In this document: one piece after another, positions 25,549 to 34,040 of the stretch | How the letters are laid out: each line of letters starts with the position of its first letter | How positions within the stretch are numbered: the first letter of the stretch is position 1 | Assembly (NCBI RefSeq): GCF_017573465.1 | Contig: NZ_JAGEPF010000006.1 | Span: 1 to 64,000 of the forward strand | DNA: 64,000 nt | Direction of reading: 5' to 3' | Source of the DNA: Actinomadura violacea | Lineage (GTDB): Bacteria; Actinomycetota; Actinomycetes; Streptosporangiales; Streptosporangiaceae | Program-made: the position numbers and the translations under genes | The notes under the pieces: generated by a model | What the model saw: the letters and a program-made list of their open reading frames with translations, nothing else | Database searches by the model: none | What the model was told of the DNA's origin: nothing

Positions 25549-28415
25549 CCGGGCACCCCGCCGCCGGCCCGGTCCGCCTCGGTCTGCCGGTCGACCTCGG
25601 CGCCGAGCACGTTCAGCACCGTCAGGACGAGCCCGACGACGATCAGGTAGACGCCGATCTCGAACAGCAGCGACGTGACGAGGTGGACGTGCCCGAGCAC
25701 CGGCACGTGCGCGCCCACCGACGTGCTCTGCAGCACCGCGTGCCCCCAGCCCAGGCCGCCGAGCGCGGTCCCGGCGGCGACGACCACGCCGCCGCCGAGC
25801 AGCGCGCCCGCCGGGACGGGCGCGGCCTCGCGCAGCTCGAACGGGCCGCCCGCGAGGTAGCGGACGGCGAGCGCGAGCCCCGCGACGATGCCGCCGGAGA
25901 ACCCGCCGCCGGGCGCGGAGTGCGCGGTGAACAGCAGGAACAGCGAGTACAGCAGGACGGTGTGGAAGATCGTCCGGGCGACGACCTCGAACACGATGGA
26001 GCGCCGTTCGGCGGCCAGCGTGGACCCGGCGGCGAGCCACCCGCCGCCGGGCGGCGCCTCGTCCAGCGCGGTGATCTCGTCGACGCCCCAGACGGTGGTA
26101 TCGGGGCCGGGCGGGGGCGGCGCCGACAGCGGCCGCCGCGCGAACACCATGCTGGTCACGCCGAGGGCGGCGAGGGCGATGACGACGCTCTCGCCGAGGG
26201 TGTCCCAGGCGCGCAGGTCGACCAGCGCGGTCGCGACGATGTTGCTCCCGCCCGCCTCCTTCGCGGCGCCGGGGTAGGCGGCGGAGACCGGCACGGTGCG
26301 GCGGGCCTGCGCGGCGAGCAGCGTGACGACGGTGGCCATGAGCCCGGTCAGCGCGCCCACCGCCAGGTGGACGGTGCGCTGCGCGGGGGAGCGCGTGGAG
26401 AACCGGGCGGGCAGCCGCCGCAGCACCAGCACGAAGACGATCAGGCTCGCGGTCTCGACGAGGAACTGCGTCAGCGCCAGGTCGGGGGCGCCTTGCAGGA
26501 CGAACAGCGTGGACACCCCGAACCCGGACGCGCCGGACAGCACGACGGTCTGGCCCCGGTCGCGGGCCCGGATCGCCATGGCCGCCGCGACGACGGTGAG
26601 CAGCGCGACGAGCGCCTGCGCGGGGCCGTCCCAGATCCGTTCGCCGAGCGGGTCCGGCCACGGCAGGCCCGTCACGACGGCGCCGCCGGCGAGCCCGGCC
26701 GCGACGAGCAGGATGATCAGCAGGTAGTTGGGGAGGGATCCGCGCTGCACGGTCCCGGTGAGCTGCAGCGCGAACGTGTTGAGCCCGTGCATGAAGCGCA
26801 GGTAGACCTCTTCGGGCTCGAAGAACTGCGGCGCGCGCGCGATGCGCCGCCCGAGCACGAACAGGGCGACACCCACCGCCAGCGACACGGCGGTGAGCAG
26901 CAGCGGCAGGCCGAACCCGTGCCACGCCGACAGGTGGTAGCCGCCGTGGCCCTCCACGGGGAACGGCGCGGCCTCCCGCCCGATCGGCGCGTCCAGCCGC
27001 GCGGCGAGCAGCCCGACGACGACGCCCGCCGCGGCGAGCAGCACCACCGGCGCGAGCAGCAGCGCTCCGGGACGGTGCACCTCGCGCGGCGCGACGCCCT
27101 CCTTGCGAGCGAACGCGCCCCACAGGAACCGCAGGCTGTACGCGGCGGTCAGCGCGGACCCCACCGCGAGCAGCACCGCCAGTCCGACGTCGCCGCCGAG
27201 GAACGCCTCGTAGGCGGCCTCCTTCCCGGCGAACCCGAGCGTCGCCGGGACGCCCGCCATCGACGCCGCCGCCGCGATCGCCGCGCCGAACAGCACCGGC
27301 GTGCGGCGCCCGAGCCCGGACAGCTTGCGCAGGTCGCGCGTCCCCGTCGAATGGTCGACGACCCCGACCGCGAGGAACAGCGCCGACTTGAACAGCGCGT
27401 GCGCGAGCAGCACCGTGAACCCGGCCAGCGCCGCGACCCGGTTCCCGGCCCCGACCAGCACGAACATGAACCCGAGCTGGCTGACCGTCCCGTAGGCGAG
27501 CAGCAGCTTCAGATCGTGCTCGCGCAGCGCCCGCCACCCGGCGAGCAGCATCGTCGCGATCCCGCAGCCGAGCACGACGGGCCGCCACCCGGGCGTCCCG
27601 GCGAACGCGGGCGCGAGCCGCGCCACGAGGAACACGCCCGCTTTCACCATCGCGGCGGCGTGCAGGAACGCGCTGACCGGCGTCGGCGCCGCCATCGCGC
27701 CCGGCAGCCACAGCCCGAACGGGACGAGCGCCGACTTCGACAGCGCCCCGGCCAGGATGAGCGCGACCGCAGCCGTCACCGCGCCGCCGCCGGGCGGCGC
27801 CGCGAGGATCGCCGACAGCCGGTAGGTGCCCGCCGCCTGCCCGAGCAGCAGCAGCCCGACCAGCATCGCCAGCCCGCCGGACGTGGTGATGACGATCGCC
27901 TGCGTGGCCGCCCGCCGGGCGATGCCGCGCTCCGCGTCGTACCCGATGAGCAGGTACGACAGGACCGTCGTCAGCTCCCAGAACACGTACAGCAGGACGA
28001 TGTCGTCGGACAGGACCAGCCCGAGCATCGCCGCGCCGAACCCGACCAGCTCCCCGGCGAACGCGCCGAGCTTCGGCTCGGAGCCGGTGAAGTAGCGGCC
28101 GCAGTACAGCACGATCAGCGCGCCGACGCCGCCGACGATGACCATCATCATCCAGGTCAGCGGGTCGGAGCGCAGGTACAGGTGCAGGCCGAGGCCGGAG
28201 ATCCACGACCACGACTCCGTCCGCGGCGCGCCGCCGCGCAGCCACGGCCACGCCGCCCACCCGGCCGCCGCGGCGAGCACCGCCGCCAGCGGCGCGAACG
28301 CGGCCCGCCCCATGGCCCGCACCAGCACCGGCGCCGCCGCGGCGGCCGCGCAGTACGCGGCGAGCAACGGCAGCAATGAGGCCCCAGCAGAAGTGGACGG
28401 CGAACCGGCGGTCAC
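25545..28415 (-). CDS. mnhA: Fused Mrp/Mnh antiporter subunits A and B
   Basis: 956 residues. About 1-600 is the NuoL-like proton/cation channel (LLYVFWELTTVLSYLLIGYD, KSALVPFGLWLPGAMAAPTPVSAFLHAAAMVKAGVFLVARL). About 600-690 resembles the DUF4040/MbhD part (LQGAPDLALTQFLVETASLIVFVL), and about 790-950 is the MnhB domain (FHTVLLYSLFLLFTAHSAPGGGFSGGIVAGLALAVRYLAGG). A separate mnhB is absent because it is fused here. First gene of the operon. The GTG at 28415 lacks a clear Shine-Dalgarno, so the start could be a little downstream. Confidence 0.9.
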   Translation of the reverse strand: MTAGSPSTSAGASLLPLLAAYCAAAAAAPVLVRAMGRAAFAPLAAVLAAAAGWAAWPWLRGGAPRTESWSWISGLGLHLYLRSDPLTWMMMVIVGGVGALIVLYCGRYFTGSEPKLGAFAGELVGFGAAMLGLVLSDDIVLLYVFWELTTVLSYLLIGYDAERGIARRAATQAIVITTSGGLAMLVGLLLLGQAAGTYRLSAILAAPPGGGAVTAAVALILAGALSKSALVPFGLWLPGAMAAPTPVSAFLHAAAMVKAGVFLVARLAPAFAGTPGWRPVVLGCGIATMLLAGWRALREHDLKLLLAYGTVSQLGFMFVLVGAGNRVAALAGFTVLLAHALFKSALFLAVGVVDHSTGTRDLRKLSGLGRRTPVLFGAAIAAAASMAGVPATLGFAGKEAAYEAFLGGDVGLAVLLAVGSALTAAYSLRFLWGAFARKEGVAPREVHRPGALLLAPVVLLAAAGVVVGLLAARLDAPIGREAAPFPVEGHGGYHLSAWHGFGLPLLLTAVSLAVGVALFVLGRRIARAPQFFEPEEVYLRFMHGLNTFALQLTGTVQRGSLPNYLLIILLVAAGLAGGAVVTGLPWPDPLGERIWDGPAQALVALLTVVAAAMAIRARDRGQTVVLSGASGFGVSTLFVLQGAPDLALTQFLVETASLIVFVLVLRRLPARFSTRSPAQRTVHLAVGALTGLMATVVTLLAAQARRTVPVSAAYPGAAKEAGGSNIVATALVDLRAWDTLGESVVIALAALGVTSMVFARRPLSAPPPPGPDTTVWGVDEITALDEAPPGGGWLAAGSTLAAERRSIVFEVVARTIFHTVLLYSLFLLFTAHSAPGGGFSGGIVAGLALAVRYLAGGPFELREAAPVPAGALLGGGVVVAAGTALGGLGWGHAVLQSTSVGAHVPVLGHVHLVTSLLFEIGVYLIVVGLVLTVLNVLGAEVDRQTEADRAGGGVPG

Positions 28416-28513
28416 GCATGGTGATCGGATCGTGCTGGTCCGTCACCCTAGTGCCGCGGGAAGGCGCCGCCACGCTCCCCGGCGCGCCCACACGATTGCT
28501 TTACCCGCGGGGT

Positions 28514-29950
28514 TCAGGCGCTCAGGCCGGGTGGCGGCCCGGCCGCCGGCCCCGACAGCGGGACGCGCGCGGCGAACGGCACGCTCACCAGCGCGAACGC
28601 GGCGGCCAGCCCGAACGCCGCCAGCCAGCCCGCGCGCCCGGAGCCGACCAGGATGAGGATCGCGGCGCTCGCCTGGCTGCCGAGGCCGCCGCCGACCCGC
28701 CGGACGGTGCTGTTCAGCGACGTCGACACGCCCGCGTGCTCCTCGTCCGCCTTCACGCTGACGAGCGTGCCGCTCGCGCTGATCGTCAGCCCGGCGCCGC
28801 AGCCGACGACGAACGCCGCCGCGAGGAACCCGGGCCGCGACGACCCGCCGATCGCGCCGCACGCCGCCGTCCCCGCCGCGAGCAGCGCCATCCCGGCCGC
28901 GAGCGGGCGGCGCGGCGTCCCGCCCTTCTGCAGCGTCCGCGCGGCGGGGCCGCCGAGGATCTGCCCGGCCGCGAGCGGCAGCAGGTACAGCCCGACCGTG
29001 CCGGTGCCCGCGCCGAAGCCCTCCTGCCCGTTCCCGACGAGCTGCGGGACCAGGTAGAACGTCCCGAACAGGGTGTAGCCGATCGCGAGCGTGACGCCGT
29101 TCGTCCACACCTGCGCGGGGGACCGGAGCGTCCGCAGGTCGATGAGCGGCTCGGCCACCCGGTTCTCGCGGCGGAACCAGACGGCTCCCGCCGCGAGCCC
29201 CGCGGCGATGAGCCCGCCGGGCAGCGCCCACGTCGCGCCCTTCGCCTCCGGCAGCAGCGTCAACCCGACCAGCACCAGCGCGAGGACGGCGCTGAGCAGC
29301 AGCGCGCCCGGCACGTCCAGCGCCCCGCGCGACGGCCCGGGCCGCGCCGGCACCCACCGCACCACCAGCGGCATCGCCAGCGCCACGACGGCGGCGCCGA
29401 CCGCGAACACCAGATGCCACGACACCGCCTCGGTCAGCGCCCCGGACGTCGCGAAGCCGAGCGCCGTCCCGATCCCGAACGCGCCGGTCAGCACCCCCGT
29501 CGCGGACCCGACCCGGTCGCCCGGGAACTCCTCGCGGACGATCGACAGCGACAGCGGGAACACCGCGCCGCCGATGCCCTGCACCGCCCGCGCCGCGATC
29601 AGCACGACCGCATCCGGCGCGACCGCCGCCGCGACCGACCCGAGCAGGAACATGCCGAGGCCGAGCAGCAGCATCGCGCGCCGCCCGTGCCGGTCGGCGA
29701 GCCGTCCGAGCACCGGCGCCGCGACCGTCGCGACCAGCAGGTACCCGCTGAGCAGCCACGCGCCCCACGCCTGCGCGACGCCGAGCTCCTTCTCGATCAC
29801 CGGGATCACCGGGACGACCGCCGTCTGCTGGTAGGCGAACGCGACGTCCGCCAGGACCAGCGCGGTGAGCGCCCTGCGGTGCCCGCCCAGGCCCCGCGCG
29901 GCGCCCGCGCGCTCCGAGGCGGCCCGGCGACCGGCTGCGAGACGTCCCAT
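28514..29950 (-). CDS. MFS drug-efflux-type transporter
   Basis: 478 residues, twelve to fourteen helices of the DHA2-like class. Motif A is seen as GRLADRHGRRAMLL, and AVQGIGGAVFPLSLSIVREEFP and GAFGIGTALGFATSGALTEAVSWHLVF are motif B/C-like. Expected to export hydrophobic compounds by proton antiport; no linked regulator identifies the substrate. The ATG at 29950 is chosen to start just before the first helix. Confidence 0.85.
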   Translation of the reverse strand: MGRLAAGRRAASERAGAARGLGGHRRALTALVLADVAFAYQQTAVVPVIPVIEKELGVAQAWGAWLLSGYLLVATVAAPVLGRLADRHGRRAMLLLGLGMFLLGSVAAAVAPDAVVLIAARAVQGIGGAVFPLSLSIVREEFPGDRVGSATGVLTGAFGIGTALGFATSGALTEAVSWHLVFAVGAAVVALAMPLVVRWVPARPGPSRGALDVPGALLLSAVLALVLVGLTLLPEAKGATWALPGGLIAAGLAAGAVWFRRENRVAEPLIDLRTLRSPAQVWTNGVTLAIGYTLFGTFYLVPQLVGNGQEGFGAGTGTVGLYLLPLAAGQILGGPAARTLQKGGTPRRPLAAGMALLAAGTAACGAIGGSSRPGFLAAAFVVGCGAGLTISASGTLVSVKADEEHAGVSTSLNSTVRRVGGGLGSQASAAILILVGSGRAGWLAAFGLAAAFALVSVPFAARVPLSGPAAGPPPGLSA

Positions 29951-30146
29951 CCCCGCATACCTGCCCGCCGCCCCGCGATCAAACGGACCGCGCCAGGCCG
30001 TCCGCCGTGCCGGTTCGCGTTCCTGTCCGTCCGCGGCGTCTGAGTAGGTACCGCACCCCGAGATGAGTCGAAGCGCCCTGATCCCCGGCCGCCCGCGACG
30101 GCGATAGTGCTGCTCAGAGCCGAACGACGAGCAGCAGGAGGACACC

Positions 30147-30488
30147 GTGACGACGCAGCCGGCCTACGCGGCCCCGAACGACCACGTGCGGCCGGTCACG
30201 CCGTTCGTCCTGTCCGCCGCGATGCTCGTGAGCTGGGCGATGGCGCTGTTCAACCTCTTCGTGTCCGCGATGACGGAGGCCGGGCCCGACTCCTGCGGCG
30301 AGGTCTCCTGCCACGGCGACGGCAAGCTCGCCCTGGTGTTCCTGGCCGCCGCCGGCCTGGGCCCGCTCCTGACCACGGCCGCCTGGTTCTTCATGCGCCC
30401 GTCCCGCGCGGCGGTCCGCCACACCCTCGTCACCGCGGCCCTGGTCGTCCCGCTCCTGGTCGACGCGTTCTTCGTCCCCCTCGTCTGA
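30147..30488 (+). CDS. Small three-helix membrane protein, unknown function
   Basis: 113 residues from a GTG with a strong AGCAGGAGG ribosome-binding site. Hydrophobic segments lie at about 20-42, 62-80 and 90-112; a short outward loop contains two Cys (DSCGEVSCHG) that could form a disulfide. No family recognised. Divergent from the MFS gene and convergent with the WYL regulator. Confidence 0.75.
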   Translation: MTTQPAYAAPNDHVRPVTPFVLSAAMLVSWAMALFNLFVSAMTEAGPDSCGEVSCHGDGKLALVFLAAAGLGPLLTTAAWFFMRPSRAAVRHTLVTAALVVPLLVDAFFVPLV

Positions 30489-30492
30489 CCGC

Positions 30493-31467
30493 TCAGGACG
30501 GCGCCGCGTAGCGCGCGGCGATCGCGGCGGCGCGGTCGCGCAGGGCGTCGCGCAACCACTGCGGGGCCAGGGCCTCCGCGCCCGTGCCGAGCTGCCACAG
30601 CGCCCATTCGGCGTGCCTCCGGTCCTGGAAGGCCACCTCCAGCCGCAGCCGCCCGTCCGCGTCGGCCTCCTCGGCGAGGACGGCCAGCGCGGTGCCCGCC
30701 AGCTCCTCCCGCCGCCTCGGATCCAGCCGGACCAGCACGGTGACCTGGTCGCCGCCCGTCCGGAACCGCGTGCTGCGCTCCTGCCAGGCCCGGTCCAGGT
30801 CGACGCGGTCCGGCCGCTGCGCGGGCTCGTCGAGCTCCTCGGCGGCCAGGACGCGCGACAGCCGGTAGGTGCGGTCCTCGCCGGACCGCGTGGCCAGCAG
30901 ATAGCCCTGGTCGCGCACGGTGACCAGGCCGATCGGGTCCACCGTCCGCCACTTCGGGTCCTGGCCGAAGGCCGCGTAGCGGATGCGCAGCCGGTGCCCG
31001 GCGAACACCGCCCGCCGCACCGCCGCCACGATGGCCTCCGGCACCTCCTCGGCGTCCGCCCGGCGCGAGAGGAGATCGGTCTCCGGGTCGATGAGCAGCC
31101 GCTCGACCGCGCCCGCCGCGGTGTCCCGATGCCCTTCGGGCAGCGCGTCGACCACCTTGAGCATGGCCGAGGCGAGCGCCGACCCGAGCCCGAACGCCTG
31201 CGCGCCGCGCCGCGACCCGGCGACCAGCAGCGCGAGCGCCTCCTCGTGGTTCAGCCCGGTCAGCTCCGTCCGGAACCCGGGCAGCAACGCGAAACCGCCG
31301 TGCCGGCCGCGTTCGGCGTAGACCGGGACACCGGCCGCGGACAGCGCCTCGATGTCGCGCAGCACCGTACGGGTGGACACCTCGAGTTCGCGCGCCAGCG
31401 TGGCCGCGGACAGCCGGCCGTGCCGGCGCAGCGGCAGCACCAGCGAGACCAGCCGGTCGGCGCGCAT
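30493..31467 (-). CDS. WYL-domain transcriptional regulator (DeoR/YafY type)
   Basis: 324 residues: N-terminal winged helix (about 1-60, LSAATLARELEVSTRTVLRDIEALSAAGVPVYAERGRHGGF), a WYL domain (about 135-215, RLRIRYAAFGQDPKWRTVDPIGLVTVRDQGYLLATR) and a C-terminal WCX region. WYL proteins bind nucleotides or small ligands. It is divergent from the RidA gene with a perfect palindrome between them, so it probably controls that gene and itself. Confidence 0.88.
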   Translation of the reverse strand: MRADRLVSLVLPLRRHGRLSAATLARELEVSTRTVLRDIEALSAAGVPVYAERGRHGGFALLPGFRTELTGLNHEEALALLVAGSRRGAQAFGLGSALASAMLKVVDALPEGHRDTAAGAVERLLIDPETDLLSRRADAEEVPEAIVAAVRRAVFAGHRLRIRYAAFGQDPKWRTVDPIGLVTVRDQGYLLATRSGEDRTYRLSRVLAAEELDEPAQRPDRVDLDRAWQERSTRFRTGGDQVTVLVRLDPRRREELAGTALAVLAEEADADGRLRLEVAFQDRRHAEWALWQLGTGAEALAPQWLRDALRDRAAAIAARYAAPS

Positions 31468-31487
31468 CCCGGAAACGTACCGAAATA

Positions 31488-31506
31488 CACGACAAAGGGT
31501 GTCGTG
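31488..31506. promoter_or_regulatory. Perfect palindrome between WYL and RidA genes
   Basis: CACGACA-AAGGG-TGTCGTG, seven-base perfect arms, 21 bases before the WYL start and 70 bases before the RidA start. Best candidate for the WYL regulator's operator. Confidence 0.6.
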
Positions 31507-31575
31507 ATTCGTTGCCAGGCTCATCACCACGGCGCCGAGCCGATCGGCGCGCGGACCGAAGGGACTGATGAAGCC

Positions 31576-31971
31576 ATGGAACGAACCGCGGTCAACCCGT
31601 GGGCGTGGTCGGTGGACATGGGATACGACCAGGGGACGCTCGTCTCCGGGCCCGCCCGCACCCTGTACTGCGCCGGCCAGGCCGCGATGAGCGGCGACGG
31701 CAAGCCCCTGCACGCCGGTGACATGGCGGCGCAGCTGGCGCTGAGCCTCGACAACCTGGAGGCCGTCCTCGGCGAGGCCGGCATGTCCCTCGCGAACCTC
31801 GTCCGGCTCAACGTCTACACCACCGACGTCGACCTGGTGTTCCAGCACTACGGCGTCCTGGCCGCACGCCTGGGCGCCGCCGGCGCGACCCCGTCCACCA
31901 CCATGCTCGGCGTCACCCGCCTGGCGCTCCCCGACCTCATGGTCGAACTGGAAGGAACCGCCACCGCCTGA
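31576..31971 (+). CDS. RidA/YjgF-family protein
   Basis: 131 residues: TLYCAGQAAMSGDGKPLHAGDMAAQLALSLDNLEAVLGEAGMSLANLVRLNVYTTDVD is the YjgF core. RidA enzymes hydrolyse reactive enamine/imine intermediates as trimers, but the catalytic Arg of archetypal RidA (in the C-terminal R-x-x-V-x-V/LP region) is not obvious; the end reads TRLALPDLMVELEGTA. Probably one of the non-archetypal Rid groups. Confidence 0.85.
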   Translation: MERTAVNPWAWSVDMGYDQGTLVSGPARTLYCAGQAAMSGDGKPLHAGDMAAQLALSLDNLEAVLGEAGMSLANLVRLNVYTTDVDLVFQHYGVLAARLGAAGATPSTTMLGVTRLALPDLMVELEGTATA

Positions 31972-32057
31972 GACCGCGCTCGCGAAGGATTCCTCGTCGG
32001 CCGGTGCGGTCAGGACGGCGTCATCGCGCCGGTCTCCCTCTTGAGCCGTGGTGAAGT

Positions 32058-32086
32058 GCCGACCCCAGCGGTGGGCTGGGGTCGGC
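32058..32086. terminator. Bidirectional terminator hairpin
   Basis: GCCGACCCCAGC pairs perfectly with GCTGGGGTCGGC around a GGTGG loop, located between the convergent RidA and amidase genes. Confidence 0.75.
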
Positions 32087-32114
32087 GTGTGGTCACCTCA
32101 CGGGTGCCCGGTCT

Positions 32115-33548
32115 TCACACCGGGAGTGTGGGCAGGTACCTGGGCTGCTTGCGTGCCCGGGTCGCCTGCTCGAAGGTGTAGGCGAGCCCCAGGAGTTCCT
32201 CGTCGTGGTTCCTGCGGCCGATGAACGAGACGCCGAGCGGGAGCTCGGCGTCGGCGTAGCCGGCCGGGACCGTGATGCTCGGAAACCCGCCGATCGCCGG
32301 TGGGCTGTAGGAATGCACCCACGGGTGGTCGCCCGGGTCGAGGATCTCGTGGGCCCGGCCGTTGGAGGGAGCCATGATCGCGTCCAGCCGGTGCCGGTCG
32401 AAGACGCCATTGATGCTCCGGCGTGCCTCTCCGGTGATCCGCTCGCGTTCCGCCCGGTACTCCCGCGGCGAGCGGACGGTGTCCGAAAGCTGGGCCTGCT
32501 CGAACCTGGCCAGCCCGATGTCGGGCACCCGCTCGGCGGGATCGCCCCGGTGGAAGGCGATCAGCTCGGCGAGGTCGCGGGGGTGCTCGCCACCGGCCGA
32601 GTCCAGGTAGGCGTTGATGGCCTCCTTGAACTCGAAGGGGAGCGCCCCGTCCTGAGCGGGTACGGGCACGTCCACCTCGACGGTGGTCGCGCCCAGATCA
32701 CGCAGCTTCGCCGTGGCTTCGGCGAGAACGCGATCCACCTCAGGGTGGCTTCCCTCTGTTCTGATCCCGCTCCACACACCGATCCTGGCGCCGGGCGGAA
32801 GGCCCGGTTCCAGGCGGACGGCGCGGCGCGGGACGGCGATCACCGCGAAGAGCGCGGCGGCGTCGGACACGTTCCGGGTGATCGGCCCGGCCGTGTCCTG
32901 CCACGGTGAGACCGGGACGAAACCGGTCCCGCCGACCCGCCCGTGGGACGGCTTGAAGCCGACGACGGCGTTCGTCGCGGCGGGCGAGATGATGGAGCCG
33001 GACGTCTCGGTCCCGATGGTCACCGGGGCCAGGCCCGCGGCCGCCGCGACCGCGGAACCGCTGGACGACCCCCGCGGAGTCCGATCCAGGACGTACGGGT
33101 TCCTGGTCTGACCGCCGACCGGGCTCCAGCCTCCCGGTGCTCCGTCGGCGCGGTAGTTGGCCCACTCCGACAGGTTCGTCTTGCCCAGGATGATGGCGCC
33201 GGCCCGGCGTAGCCGGGACACCAGTTCGGCGTCGCGGCGCGGGAAGGCGCGGCGTAGGGCCTCCGACCCCGCCGTCGTGGGCAGGCCGAGGGTGTCGATG
33301 TTGTCCTTCACCAGGATCGGGATTCCGGCGAGCGGTCCCACCGCGTTGCCCGAGGCCCGGAGGCGGTCGATCGCACGGGCCCGTTCCGGCGCGTGCGAAT
33401 CCACCGCGATGACCGCGCAGAGCGCGGGGTTCAGCCGCTCGATGCGTGCCAGGCACCGGGCGGTGATCTGTGCTGAGGTCAGCTGACCGGTCGCCATCGC
33501 CTGAAGCAGGTCGCGAACGGTCATCTCCTCGGGAAAAGCCGATTCCAT
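32115..33548 (-). CDS. Amidase-signature family hydrolase
   Basis: 477 residues with the Ser-cisSer-Lys triad: K81 in GIPILVKDNID, S161 in RGSSSGSA and nucleophile S185 in TETSGSIISPA (24 residues apart, as usual). It hydrolyses an amide or ester; the substrate is not evident. It lies beside an amidohydrolase gene and 4 kb from the putative quinolone ring-cleavage genes, whose product class (N-acylanthranilates) contains an amide, but that link is speculative. The ATG is 27 bases before a second possible start (MTVRDLL). Confidence 0.88.
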   Translation of the reverse strand: MESAFPEEMTVRDLLQAMATGQLTSAQITARCLARIERLNPALCAVIAVDSHAPERARAIDRLRASGNAVGPLAGIPILVKDNIDTLGLPTTAGSEALRRAFPRRDAELVSRLRRAGAIILGKTNLSEWANYRADGAPGGWSPVGGQTRNPYVLDRTPRGSSSGSAVAAAAGLAPVTIGTETSGSIISPAATNAVVGFKPSHGRVGGTGFVPVSPWQDTAGPITRNVSDAAALFAVIAVPRRAVRLEPGLPPGARIGVWSGIRTEGSHPEVDRVLAEATAKLRDLGATTVEVDVPVPAQDGALPFEFKEAINAYLDSAGGEHPRDLAELIAFHRGDPAERVPDIGLARFEQAQLSDTVRSPREYRAERERITGEARRSINGVFDRHRLDAIMAPSNGRAHEILDPGDHPWVHSYSPPAIGGFPSITVPAGYADAELPLGVSFIGRRNHDEELLGLAYTFEQATRARKQPRYLPTLPV

Positions 33549-33559
33549 CGGCCCTCCTT

Positions 33560-33845
33560 GGTCTGGATTGGGTCCGCCGTGAGGCGGGGTCGCCTTCGGC
33601 GACCAGGGGGGACCGTCCGAGTAAGGCGCGGATTGTCCAGATGGACGATGGGAGCGGCCGGCGTCCAGGGGTCGTCGCGGGCGGTGGGGTGGACCGCGAT
33701 GACGAAGGTGCCCCGTCCGCGCGAGGTGCCGGTGAGCCCGTCCCGCCGCAGAAGGCGCACGGCCGCGTCTGGGCCTACACGTCGTGGCGGCGCCCGGTCG
33801 CGGAGGCGGACAGCATCGGCGATGTCGTGACGGTGGTCAAGGCGC
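33560..33845 (-). pseudogene. GntR-family regulator remnant
   Basis: On the minus strand one frame reads DIADAVRLRDRAPPRRVGPDAAVRLLRRDGLTGTSRGRGTFVIAVHP. The start and end match the beginning and wing of a GntR winged helix (I-A-D-A..., LLRRDGL...GRGTFV), but the middle recognition helices are missing and no effector domain follows. Reads as a deletion remnant directly upstream of the amidase gene. Confidence 0.5.
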
Positions 33846-34040
33846 CCATGAATGGTGCAAGTAATTACTCATATGTGAGCATGAAGTCATGGAGAACGCC
33901 ACGAGCGGAATTCGCGGCCGCCTTGGCGAGCTATGGCCGTTCCGGTATATCTCACGGCTCAAGCGGCATTAGAAAAGTAGATCGGGAAAGTCCAGGATAT
34001 GGGCATCCGAACGACTCCCCTTCTACGGAGGCCACGCATC
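33846..34040. promoter_or_regulatory. AT-richer leader of the amidohydrolase gene
   Basis: About 195 bases of clearly lower GC than the surroundings, without a gene. It contains CTCA-TATG-TGAG (33868-33879), a GntR-operator-like palindrome next to the GntR remnant, and ends in a strong GGAGG before the amidohydrolase start. Confidence 0.45.

Noticed and set aside
25683-28379. 898-residue plus-strand open frame opposite mnhA
   Set aside because: Gln/Arg/Gly-rich shadow produced by high GC; the opposite strand encodes an unmistakable antiporter subunit.
32115-33548. GatA subunit of the tRNA amidotransferase
   Set aside because: The triad is right, but no gatB/gatC is nearby and the sequence around the nucleophile (TETSGSIISPA) differs from GatA's.
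33868-33879. Insertion-sequence end
   Set aside because: The AT-rich patch has a short palindrome but no transposase, target duplication or long terminal inverted repeats nearby.
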